Shown here piece by piece: positions 54,301 to 64,000 of a DNA stretch of 64,000 nt. The stretch is from contig OU696596.1 of assembly GCA_916048095.2 (NCBI GenBank), positions 1,265,195-1,329,194 of the forward strand, given 5' to 3'. Source of the stretch: Sacculina carcini. Taxonomy: Eukaryota > Arthropoda > Thecostraca > Sacculinidae. The position numbers and the translations under genes are program-made. The first letter of the stretch is position 1. Every line of letters starts with the position of its first letter. The notes beneath the pieces were generated by a model. The model was given only the letters and a program-made list of their open reading frames with translations, was not told the origin of the DNA and did not search any database.

Positions 54301-54376
<76 letters not shown>
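54301..54376 (+). repeat. (AT)n microsatellite
   Basis: About 35 AT units directly after the family F palindrome. Confidence 0.95.
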
Positions 54377-54381
<5 letters not shown>

Positions 54382-54518
54382 GATAGAAAGTTTGAGAAAT
54401 GATGGTTTAATAGAGAAAATGAATCTTATAAAGAAGGAAGCATAAATGAAACCAAACTAGAATTAGGAATAAATTGGTATTTCAGGCGTACACGTCAGTG
54501 TGTTGGTACAATATATAT

Positions 54519-54926
54519 CAGTGGTTCTAGTAACGTGAGAGTACAGGTTTTTTTTTGAGGGGTCATAGGACCTAATTAATAAATGAGAGGCCACCATATT
54601 TTCTCACGAGTCACGAAAGATATATGTTGAAGCAAGTCTTAATTGATGATGCCAAATTGTTGATATTATGAAGTATAAATTGATGATGCCAAATTGTTTA
54701 TAACTTATACCATTTTTACACGTGATTTCGACCATGTAAATGTTTGCACGAAAAACCAGATGTGGATTGCAAATATATTGTTTAAATAAAAGTCGCATGG
54801 CAACGATCCATGTGTGTATGGAACTACAAGGACTTATATGGGGGGGCTAAAGGCTGCTTCTGGGGGCCTCAAGGACTCTCATTGTGTTGAAGGTAGTCAT
54901 GGCAAGAAAAATGTTGAGAAACACTG
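54519..54926. mobile_element. hAT/Charlie-like non-autonomous element
   Basis: Starts CAGTGGTTCTAGTAAC, ends TGTTGAGAAACACTG, with AT-rich 8-bp flanks ATATATAT / CTATATAT. Contains G-rich runs near the right end. No coding capacity. Confidence 0.65.
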
Positions 54927-56013
54927 CTATATATATGTCATCCATCGCTGTTACTCCATCTATAGCTGAGTATCAGTGGGTAGAATCAAGCATGGAGGTG
55001 TTACTGCGTGAACTCTGACTCATCACGGGGTCGCGGGGTATATGGTTGCTACCTTGTAGTGACCTACAGAACATACAATCATCACCTGTCTTTGCTGGGG
55101 TTTTATCTATTTGGAGCTGGGTTATTAAGATTATATTAGGGAAAGAATATCAAGATGTTCGCGCGAGTACGTCATCATGAACGGCACGTGAATATTTGTT
55201 TTTGTGTATTTATTTCTCGAGCGTAACTTTGTCTAAGCTGTCAATAATTAGTAGGGATTGTTTAGTTATAACAGCTTCTAGCATAATCTAGTAGGTTCCT
55301 GGAACCAGCTCACTTCCTAGAACTAGAACCGTTAGTATGCTAGAACTATAGCACTACTAGAATGTCTAGAATTTCTAGAGCTACATACTAGGTACCTTCA
55401 TCGAAGTACACTATGCAAATGACAACTTTTTTTTAAGTGAAGTTTCGAGAATATTAATTAAATTATGCACGTTCTATATGTGCAATGGATCTTCCTCGTT
55501 GAAACATCACAGATAGCGGTATATTATTATTACATAATATTAATTAATTACTTGTATGCATGGTCTGTTCTAAAGTGACAATTTTAGACTTAATTCTAGA
55601 AATGTTTCTTAGACTGTGAAATATTAAGTCACGAACGTTTGTTTGTGTACGTGCGTGTGTGTGTGTGTGTGTGCTTTTGTACGTATGCTGTAGCTTGTAA
55701 CTGACACACAAACACACACACACAGACATCTGGTACACACTGACAAGTATGTTATGACGCTAGTTGAGAGATATTGTGCACGTAAATAAATACTAATTAT
55801 CCTAGCACACTCACATGTCATTGTGAACATGCAAGCTCATGCATCCTCCCACATACAAACACACACACATACACACACAAACACACATACATGTACATGC
55901 TTGCTGGTGCTAAGTGATGTATGGTAATTAAAACAGCAAGATATATTAAGCTTGAGTAAGTGTGCACGTGCTCATGGGTGAGTGGTGGGGGTGCTAGACA
56001 TCACGTGCAAGAT

Positions 56014-56067
<54 letters not shown>

Positions 56068-56551
56068 TGTGTACGGAGCAGACACAATTGTAGCCAGGTT
56101 TATTAGAGAAGTCTGGGAAAGATTATACTAATTGAATGGTGATGATGATTTTTGCTGAACAAATCTCGTGACAATTTAATAATGACGCTTCTTACCTTCT
56201 GGTTATTAGTATTCATATGGTTCTTGCTTTTTTTAAGATCATCTAGGTCGCACGTCATCAAGGTCGCAGGTCATTAAGGTCACACATCATCTAGGTCACA
56301 TGTACTCTAAGACAAAGGTCACAGGTCATCTAGGTCACAGATGGTTGAGGTTCACATTGCCGAGTATTTCACATTTCACGAAATAAAAACCCGCTCAGTA
56401 TAAAACAGTTACTTGTATGTGCTGTGAATAAATATTCTACTAATTCTATCTCATAGAACAAGTAGAAAAATGTGAAATTGTGTTTTTGACGCTGTTGTTT
56501 TGTTTTGTTTTCTATATTGTTCGCTTGTGTTGTCACCTATCTTCTATACAG
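54927..56551. other. no supported gene; may hide the papilin first exon
   Basis: TCTAGAA-rich stretch at 55270-55385 (CTAGAACTAGAAC). TG tract at 56015-56067. AAGGTCACAxxTCATCTAGG units in 56245-56345 form a short 17-20-bp repeat. The ATG exon of the papilin-like gene could lie here, but I cannot identify it. Confidence 0.4.
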
Positions 56552-56615
56552 TCGTTTGTCTCTGGTTCTACTGCTTTTCTGCTGTCTGCTAACACGTGCT
56601 TCTTCACGCAAAAAG
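56552..56615 (+). CDS. papilin-like signal-peptide exon
   Basis: After TTCTATACAG reads (x)RLSLVLLLFCCLLTRASSRKK, then donor GTGAGA in phase 0. Hydrophobic core followed by A-S-S fits a signal peptide. An in-frame TGA lies upstream with no ATG between, so the start codon must come from a previous exon. Confidence 0.65.
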
Positions 56616-58416
56616 GTGAGATGATGCAACATTTCATGCAACATTATATAATTATGCAACATTTCATGTAATGTTTGTTAAAGTAATGTTGTAATGTAAT
56701 GTTTTCCACTTTGTTTTTCAATGTATTTAGTCAAGTTTTTTCTGATTGTATTTTATTTATTTGTTTTTCATTTGTTTCATTTGGTAGCACTACATCAGCG
56801 AGTCACGTGCACGATATAGAAGGCAACTGACTACTTCTGCTAGACCTTATGTAGCACCCCCCTCCTCACTGCCCGGCTGGGGAGAGTGGGGGAAAGCGAC
56901 TGCGTGTTCTCGTCCGTGTGGTGGAGGCGTGGCCTCTCAGACGAGGTCATGTCAGGTCACGAGGTCAGTGACCCGAGGTCACAACAACTCTACTGCATTC
57001 ACATCAATGTGTTTTATATTATACTTTTAACTATTAATATAAAACACATCTATTTATTTGTGGTTTATCTTGTAGATAATTAATTAATTAATTTTTTGTA
57101 TTAATAATCTCGCTTAGAAAATCTCAATTAAATGTTTAATAATATCTCTCTCTCTCTCTCTATGCATGTATGTTTACACACGTGGGTGTATTTTTGTCTG
57201 TGTATGTTTATGTTTTGTGTGTGTTTGTCTATGTATGTATCTTGGTTTGTGTGTATGTATGTGTATATGTTTGTGTATATTTGTCTATCCATCCATGTTT
57301 ATATGTTTGTGTATGTATATCCCTGTTTGTGTCTGTGTGTTTGTGTTTGTGTATTGTATATTTGGCAGTGATAATGGCAATTTTTCTTCATGCAGAGATT
57401 CACCACAGAAAAGATATGTCTCGTGTAACATTCAGGTATAACACACACACACACACATACATACAGTGTGTGTATGCGTATTAGTATTGTATCTATACTG
57501 TATATAAGAAATATATTGCAGTACAGTACAGTATAGTACAATTAAAATAAAGTTTCATTTATCTTACCATTCTCTATGCTCCATACTATTTATTATCTAG
57601 GTATTTCTCCATCATGTCGCATACACACACATACATACTAACACATACTCACAAACACACACACACACACACACACATGAACACATACACATATACGCAT
57701 ATGCTAACATATACACACATAAACATACATACAAACAGTGAGTTTCTATATATATATATATATATATATGCATATATGTGTGTGTGTGCACGTGTGTGTG
57801 TATGTATGTTTATATGTGCGTGTGTGTGTGTGTGTGTGGTTGTTTTCAGTCGTGTCCGGCGGGTAGTGTTGATTTCAGAGCAGAACAATGTGCTCGATTC
57901 GACCGTGTTCCCTTCGAAGGCAAATACTACAAGTCAGTGTGTGTTAGATACATGTGTGTATGTCTATGTGTGTGTGTGATATATGTGTATATGTCTATGT
58001 GTGTGTGTGTGTGTGTGATATATGTGTATATGTCTATGTGTGTTAGATATATGGGTATATGTCTATGTGTGTGTGTGTGTGATATATGTGTATATGTCTA
58101 TATGTGTGTGTGTGATATATGTGTATATGTCTATGTGTGTGTGATATATGTGTGTATGTCTATGTGTGTGTTAGATATATGGGTATATGTCTATGTGTGT
58201 GTGTGTGATATATGTGTATATGTCTATGTGTGTGTTAGATATATGGGTATATGTCTATGTGTGTGTGTGTGTGATATATGTGTGTATGTCTATGTGTGTG
58301 TGTGTGATATATGTGTATATATCTATGTGGTTGTGTGATATATGTGTGTATGTCTATGTGTGTGTGTGTGATATATGTGTGTATGTCTATGTGTGTGTGT
58401 GATATATGTGTGTATG

Positions 58417-58447
<31 letters not shown>

Positions 58448-61400
58448 TAGATATATACATGTATGTATATGTGTGTGTCTGTGCGTGTTTATATGTGTGT
58501 GTGTGTGGATGTATTTGTGGGTGTATATGTGTTTAGGTACTTATGTGTTTGTATGCGTGTATATGTATAAGCAAGCGTTGGTATGTTTGTATGCTCATGT
58601 CTCTATGCATTTATATGTATGTTTATGTGCATATTTAGGTTTATATTTATGTATGTGTGTCTATGTTTGTATGTTTTCTAGATGATATGCTACTACGCAC
58701 CTATGGTTGTATATGTGTATGTACACGTGTTTATATTTTTCTATTTATGTTTATGTATGTGTATCTATGTTTGTATGTTTCTAAATGTCTATGCTTCGAT
58801 GTGTATATGTTGTATAGGTTTATGTGCATGTGTTTGTATGTTTCTATTTATGTTTATGTAAGTGTGGGTCTATGTTTCTATGATTCTATATATCTGTGTT
58901 TGTATATGTTTGTATGAATGTGTTTTATGGTTCCATTTATGTTTATTTATGAGTGCTTGTATATATGTGTGTTTGCATATGTTTGTGCGTAGATGTTAGT
59001 ATGTTTCTATTTTTGTGTATGTCTGTCGTTTTGTTTGTATGTGTGTTTGTGTTTGTGTGGAGGTGTTTGTATGTTTATCTTAATGTTTACGTATGTCTGT
59101 ATATGTTTCTAAAATTCTATGTTTATATGTATATATGTTTGTATATGTTTATATACATGCCGTTGTACGGTATATTTATGTTTATGTACGTGTCTAAGCT
59201 CATATATTTCGAATATTCTATGTTTAAATGTATGTTTGTATATGTTATACGTATATATGTATGTTATACTTATGTTTATATGTATCTAATCTAATTTTTC
59301 CATAATTATATGTTTCTATGTATATATGTTCATATGTGTGTGTTTGTGTGTTTTGTTTATGTATGTGTATAAGCTCATATGTTTCTATGATTCTATGCTT
59401 TTATGTATATATGTTTATATGTATGTATGTGTGTTATGTTTATGTTTATGTTTGTATGATTCTATGTATTCGTGTTTGTAAATGTACAGATGGGTGCCAT
59501 ATTCTCGATCAGTGAATCAGTGTGAGTTGAACTGTCAGCCTCGGGGAGAACGCTTCTATTACCGTCATTCTAGCAGCGTGGTCGATGGTACCAGATGTGG
59601 ACAACACAACATACACGTGTGTGTTGATGGCTCGTGCATGGTGCGTTCACAAACCGCTCCACCTCGTAGTAATATTAATAATGTACTCACTGATTTAACA
59701 CTATAATCCACCCCGAAATAATATCACTTGAAAAATGACCATATTTTGTAGTTTTTTCTGTGTTTATATATTAATACATGTTTATTTGCGATATTTTCTC
59801 GATGTCAACGCGATATTTTCCGAGGAAATACAAATTGATTTAAATTAATTTATATACAAGCTTGATTGGCATATACGAGCTCGTATAAGCTTGAAAATTC
59901 GGAAATTGTACTCGATATGTGATTGTGATTTTTTCTCTTTGTCTTATTCTCTATCTTCTAACTTCTTCTATCTTATTCTCAATCTCTCTTTCTCTGTTTT
60001 ATTCTCTGTTTCTCTCTTTCTTTTTCTCTCTGTCTCTATTTCTCTCTCTCTCTCTGTGTGTATGTGTATGTGTGTGTGTGTGTGTGTTGTTGATCTGTTG
60101 TTACATGCAGATTGCAGTCATGTGTAATTTATACAACTTTCAACATTGTTAAAAATTCACCTTACTCGTTAATTTTTATGATAATAATAATATCTGCATG
60201 ATTATATGTTTGATTGTGTATGTTTGTGTGTGTGTGTGTGTCTGCGTTTGTGTATGTATGTGTGTGTTTTTATGTATGTATGTGTGTGCATGTGTTTATG
60301 TGTATATGCATCTATATATGTATATATATATACATATCTATATGTGTATAAATGTATATGTATGTGTGTATGTATGTTGTTAGGAGGTGGGTTGTGATGG
60401 GAAGTTGGGTTCCTCATTGAAGGAGGATTTATGTGGTCGTTGTGGGGGTGACGGTTCCGACTGCTACACTGCACGAGGAGTCTTCTCCAACACCCATCTT
60501 CAACCAGGTACCTCCACTGTGTGTGTGTGTCAGTGTTTGTTTCAATGTCACGTGCTATATATTGTGATACACCTCTCATGTCAATATTTCCATGAAGATA
60601 TCTGTCCATCATACATTATTGTAATTTTTATTATTAATTAAGATGAAATGTGAAGAGTGTTGAAAGATATAAATTGTACAAAAATAACTCCAATATTACT
60701 AGAAAATATATACACACGTTAAAAATGAAATATAATTAAACTACAATCAAAATTTCTGACAAATATATTTTGTTTTTGTTTTTCAGGATATAATGATATT
60801 TTGTTCATTCCTAAAGGAGCGACAAATATCAAAATTGAAGAAGTCAAACCTTCCAACAATTATCTCGGTGAATTTATTTTAATTAATCCATTTATTTTTT
60901 AAATATATATTTAAATCTGGATATTACAAATTTTTATGTTTACATTTTAAATCACCTAATTTGGAGGTTTTTTTCTCCGACAAACACGTGAATATTATTG
61001 TGGGCATCTCCCGTTAATTTCGCGTTTAATTTTCTATTTCTCAATTTTTTTAGTTGATAGTTTTGTGTGTGTATTGTTAATTTATTGTATTTTTGTTTTT
61101 ATTGTTAAACACACTCGTTATTGTATATTTATGTAAATTTTCTTCATTTTATCCTATTTATATTTTGTTGTTTTACTTAATCATTTGATTTATCTTTAAA
61201 TTTCTTATTTTGTGCTTAATTACTTGTTTCCTTCTCTTGTTCTGTTGTTTTTTATTCTTTCTTGTTTATTTTGCTTCGTCTTATTTTCTTATATCTCCTT
61301 TCTTTGTACTCTACTCTTTCTGTTCTGTATTTTCTTATTTTTCTTTGTTTCTATTTTTTCCATTGATCTTCTATCTTCTATTTTCTTTTTTGTTTATTAA

Positions 61401-64000
61401 ACAGCGTTGCGCAACACGTCTGGCTATTACCATTTGAACGGTAATTGGCGTATTGACTACCCCAGTGCATTTGAGTGTGCCGGTACCACCTTCATCTACG
61501 AGAGAGTGCCGTTTCAATATTCCACGCCAGAAAGCATTAAAGCTATCGGTCCCACCACGGAAATTCTCTATGTTGTTGTGAGTTTTTATCATTTAAACAC
61601 GGAAATTATCTATGTTGTTGTGAGTTTTCTCATTTAAACACAGAAATTATCTATGTTGTTGTGAGTTTTATCATTTAAACACGGAAATTCTCTATGTTGT
61701 TGTGAGTTTTCTTATTTAAACACGGAAATTATCTATGTTGTTGTGAGTTTTATCATTTAAACATAGAAATTCTCTATGTTGTTGTGAGTTTTCTTATTTA
61801 AACACGGAAATTATCTATGTTGTTGTGAGTTTTATCATTTAAACATAGAAATTCTCTATGTTGTTGTGAGTTTTCTTATTTAAACACGGAAATTATCTAT
61901 GTTGTTGTGAGTTTTATCATTTAAACACGGAAATTCTCTATGTTGTTGTGAGTTTTATCATTTAAACACGGAAATTCTCTATGTTGTTGTGAGTTTTATC
62001 ATTTAAACACGGAAATTCTCTATGTTGTTGTGAGTTTTATCATTTAAACACGGAAATTCTCTATGTTGTTGTGAGTTTTATCATTTAAACACGGAAATTC
62101 TCTATGTTGTTGTGAGTTTTATTATTTAAACACGGAAATTCTCCATGTTGTTGTGAGTTTTATAATTTAAACACGGAAATTCTCTATGTTGTTGTGAGTT
62201 TTATCATTTAAACACGGAAATTCTCTATGTTGTTGTGAGTTTTATCATTTAAACACGGAAATTCTCTATGTTGTTGTGAGTTTTATTATTTAAACACTAA
62301 AATTCTCTATGTTGTTGTGAGTTTTATCATTTAAACACGGAAATTACCTATGTTGTTGTGAGTTTTATCATTTAAACACGGAAATTATCTATGTTGTTGT
62401 GAGTTTTATTATTTAAACACGGAAATTCTCTATGTTGTTGTGAGTTTTATTATTTAAACACGGAAATTCTCTATGTTGTTGTTAGTTTTATTATTTAAAC
62501 ACGGAAATTCTCTATTTTGTTGTGAGTTTTATCATTTAAACACAGAAATTCTCTATGTTGTTGTGAGTTTTATAATTTAAACTCGGAAATTCTCCATGTT
62601 GTTGTGAGTTTTATAATTTAAACACGGAAATTCTCTATGTTGTTGTGAGTTTTATCATTTAAACACGGAAATTCTCTATGTTGTTGTGAGTTTTATCATT
62701 TAAACACGGAAATTCTCTATGTTGTTGTGAGTTTTATCATTTAAACACAGAAATTCTCTATGTTGTTGTGAGTTTTATTATTTAAACACGGAAATTCTCT
62801 ATGTTGTTGTGAGTTTTATTATTTAAACACGGAAATTCTCTATGTTGTTGTGAGTTTTATCATTTAAACACAGAAATTCTCTATGTTGTTGTGAGTTTTA
62901 TAATTTAAACTCGGAAATTCTCCATGTTGTTGTGAGTTTTATAATTTAAACACGGAAATTATCTATGTTGTTGTGAGTTTTATTATTTAAACACGGAAAT
63001 TCTCTATGTTGTTGTTAGTTTTATTATTTAAACACGGAAATTCTCTATTTTGTTGTGAGTTTTATCATTTAAACACAGAAATTCTCTATGTTGTTGTGAC
63101 TTTTATAATTTAAACTCGGAAATTCTCCATGTTGTTGTGAGTTTTATAATTTAAACACGGAAATTCTCTATGTTGTTGTGAGTTTTATCATTTAAACACG
63201 GAAATTCTCTATGTTGTTGTGAGTTTTATCATTTAAACACGGAAATTCTCTATGTTGTTGTGAGTTTCATAATTTAACCACGGAAATTCTCTAAGTTATT
63301 GTGAGTTTTATCATTTAAACACAGAAATTATCTATGTTGTTGTGAGTTTTATCATTTAAACACGGAAATTCTCTATGTTGTTGTGAGTTTTATCATTTAA
63401 ACACGGAAATTCTCTATGTTGTTGTGAGTTTTATCATTTAAACACGGAAATTCTCTATGTTGTTGTTAGTTTTATTATTTAAACACGGAAATTCTCTAAG
63501 TTATTGTGAGTTTTATCATTTAAACACAGAAATTCTCTATGTTGTTGTGAGTTTTATCATTTAAACACGGAAATTCTCTATGTTGTTGTGAGTTTTATCA
63601 TTTAAACACGGAAATTCTCTAAGTTATTGTGAGTTTTATCATTTAAACACAGAAATTCTCTATGTTGTTGTGAGTTTTATCATTTAAACACGGAAATTCT
63701 CTATGTTGTTGTGAGTTTTCTTATTTAAACACGGAAATTCTCTATGTTGTTGTGAGTTTTATCATTTAAACACGGAAATTCTCTATGTTGTTGTGAGTTT
63801 TATCATTTAAACACGGAAATTCTCTATGTTGTTGTGAGTTTTATCATTTAAACACGGAAATTATCTATGTTGTTGTGAGTTTTATCATTTAAACACGGAA
63901 ATTCTCTATGTTGTTGTGAGTTTTATCATTTAAACACGGAAATTCTCTATGTTGTTGTGAGTTTTATCATTTAAACACGGAAATTCTCTATGTTGTTGTG
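56552..64000 (+). CDS. papilin / ADAMTS-like extracellular matrix protein, 5' part, runs off window
   Basis: Secreted matrix glycoprotein of the papilin/ADAMTSL group. Eight exons found: 56552-56615, 56788-56963, 57369-57435, 57850-57932, 59490-59640, 60384-60507, 60787-60867, 61405-61577, all phase-consistent. Order: signal-peptide-like leucine/cysteine run, basic segment with RARYRR (possible furin-type site), thrombospondin type 1 repeat (WGEWGKATACSRPCGGGV), ADAMTS-type cysteine-rich module (VDFRAEQCARFDRVPFEGKY, CELNCQPRGERFYYRH, VVDGTRCG) and spacer module (GCDGKLGSS, CGRCGGDGSDC, GYNDILFIPKGATNIKIEE, NTSGYYHLNGNWRIDYP). There is no metalloprotease domain before the TSP1 repeat, which argues against a true ADAMTS and for papilin. 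The initiator ATG must lie in an upstream exon ending in phase 2 that I could not identify. The 3' part (more TSP1, Kunitz or Ig modules expected for papilin) lies outside. The last intron is an array of about 60 copies of its own splice donor. Confidence 0.88.
56788..56963 (+). CDS. papilin-like exon: basic linker and TSP1 start
   Basis: Acceptor TTTGGTAG; encodes HYISESRARYRRQLTTSARP, a Pro/Ser linker and the TSP1 core with WGEW and CSRPCGGGV. The donor GAG|GTCAGT (phase 2) is the only choice that keeps the next exon open. Confidence 0.85.
57369..57435 (+). CDS. papilin-like exon: TSP1 end
   Basis: Encodes SDNGNFSSCRDSPQKRYVSC NIQ, the C-terminal cysteines of the TSP1 repeat. Acceptor TTTGGCAG after TG-rich sequence; donor GTATAA followed at once by (AC)n. 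Confidence 0.85.
57436..57745 (+). repeat. AC-rich 5' side of papilin intron 3
   Basis: Donor GTATAACACACAC...: (AC)n starts about five bases into the intron and recurs at 57620-57740. Confidence 0.9.
57770..57842 (+). repeat. TG-rich 3' side of papilin intron 3
   Basis: (TG)n directly before TTGTTTTCAG; complementary to the AC tract at the start of the intron. Confidence 0.93.
57850..57932 (+). CDS. papilin-like exon: cysteine-rich module start
   Basis: Encodes SCPAGSVDFRAEQCARFDRV PFEGKYYK, a signature of papilin/ADAMTSL. Acceptor GTTTTCAG after (TG)n; donor GTCAGT; phase 2. Confidence 0.92.
57945..58460 (+). repeat. GATATATGTGTATATGTCTA array next to papilin donor
   Basis: About 14 copies of a 36-44-bp unit, GATATATGTGTATATGTCTA plus TGTGTGTG, some with GTTAGATATATGGG. 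Starts about 15 bases after the donor at 57933. Confidence 0.9.
58461..59480 (+). repeat. TG/TATG-rich intron filler before papilin exon 59490
   Basis: Irregular TGTTTATGTATGT sequence, no exon; ends at the acceptor AATGTACAG. Confidence 0.85.
59490..59640 (+). CDS. papilin-like exon: cysteine-rich module, CELNC block
   Basis: Encodes WVPYSRSVNQCELNCQPRGE, RFYYRHSSSVVDGTRCGQHN and HVCVDGSCM. Cysteine spacing matches papilin. Donor GTGCGT, phase 0. Confidence 0.93.
59641..60383 (+). other. papilin intron with CT tract and TG tract
   Basis: CTCTCTTTCT tract 59940-60055, TG tracts 60057-60085 and 60225-60380 ending at the acceptor. No exon. Confidence 0.7.
60384..60507 (+). CDS. papilin-like exon: GCDG...CGRCGGDGSDC block
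   Basis: Encodes EVGCDGKLGSSLKEDLCGRC GGDGSDC, the hallmark end of the ADAMTS cysteine-rich module, and the start of the spacer. Acceptor GTTGTTAG, donor GTACCT, phase 1. Confidence 0.94.
60787..60867 (+). CDS. papilin-like exon: spacer module start
   Basis: Encodes GYNDILFIPKGATNIKIEEV KPSNNYL, the conserved beginning of the ADAMTS spacer. Acceptor TTTTTCAG; donor GTGAAT; phase 1. Confidence 0.93.
61405..61577 (+). CDS. papilin-like exon: spacer module middle
   Basis: Encodes ALRNTSGYYHLNGNWRIDYP and continues to AIGPTTEILYVV. Donor GTGAGT at 61578. Its last about 20 bases and donor are the seed of the 41-bp array that fills the rest of the window. Confidence 0.9.
61540..64000 (+). repeat. 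41-bp array carrying papilin exon end and splice donor, about 60 copies
   Basis: Unit GGAAATTCTCTATGTTGTT, donor GTGAGTTTTATCATTTAAAC AC. The first unit is the end of exon 61405-61577. Copies are highly similar (variants ATCTATG, CTCCATG, TTATTATTTAAAC, CTAAGTTATTG) and continue past the window end. Higher-order blocks of several units are repeated (for example about 62450-62700 and about 62985-63240). Confidence 0.97.

Noticed and set aside
56570..56671. Alternative frame FVSGSTAFLLSANTCFFTQK as the papilin signal exon
   Set aside because: Wrong phase for the TSP1 exon; the RLSLVLLLFCCLLTRA frame ends in phase 0 and joins it.

Overview
This is a eukaryotic, intron-rich and very repeat-rich genomic window, most likely from an invertebrate animal. 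The coding parts are short exons with GT...AG borders separated by introns full of (TG)n/(CA)n microsatellites, minisatellites and decayed transposons. Most long open frames are translated microsatellites (CVCVCV or THTHTH) and are not genes. The species cannot be fixed from sequence alone. The proteins are bilaterian in character, and one short TTAGG tract at about 25.8 kb is compatible with, but does not prove, an arthropod.

Two genes on the + strand are secure. The first (35.5-47.7 kb) is a complete orthologue of TADA2B/Ada2b, the SAGA-type histone acetyltransferase adaptor. I assembled it from 11 exons (1518 nt, 505 codons plus stop) whose phases all agree: ZZ zinc finger, SANT domain, central Ada2 region and a SWIRM-like C-terminus. 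The second (56.5 kb to beyond the window end) is the 5' part of a papilin/ADAMTSL-type extracellular matrix gene. It has a signal-peptide-like exon, a thrombospondin type 1 repeat, and the cysteine-rich and spacer exons; the first ATG exon was not found and the 3' part lies outside.

The left half (1-35 kb) holds at least one minus-strand gene. Two exons at 10.4-10.7 kb encode C2H2 zinc fingers with an ALNGHMRLHGG signature like the TRERF1/ZNF541 family. Candidate exons at 18.4 and 27.6-27.9 kb may belong to it. Two unrecognised, lysine/glutamate-rich minus-strand exons lie at 48.5-50.0 kb, between the two secure genes.

The rest is repeats. There are hAT-like non-autonomous elements (several with 8-bp target duplications), a PIF/Harbinger-like MITE with TTA duplications, a TA-flanked inverted-repeat element inside TADA2B intron 10, LINE 3' ends, a tRNA-derived SINE, several dispersed families, and more than a dozen minisatellites.

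The most interesting signal is how repeats relate to splice sites. In at least four introns the tandem array is built from the exon-intron junction itself, so one intron carries many copies of the splice donor (7 copies in TADA2B intron 5, about 60 in the last papilin intron) or of the acceptor (5 copies in TADA2B intron 10). Separately, several introns start with an (AC)n tract a few bases after the donor and end with a (TG)n tract just before the acceptor. In RNA these could pair and bring the splice sites together, and the acceptors there have TG tracts instead of pyrimidine tracts.
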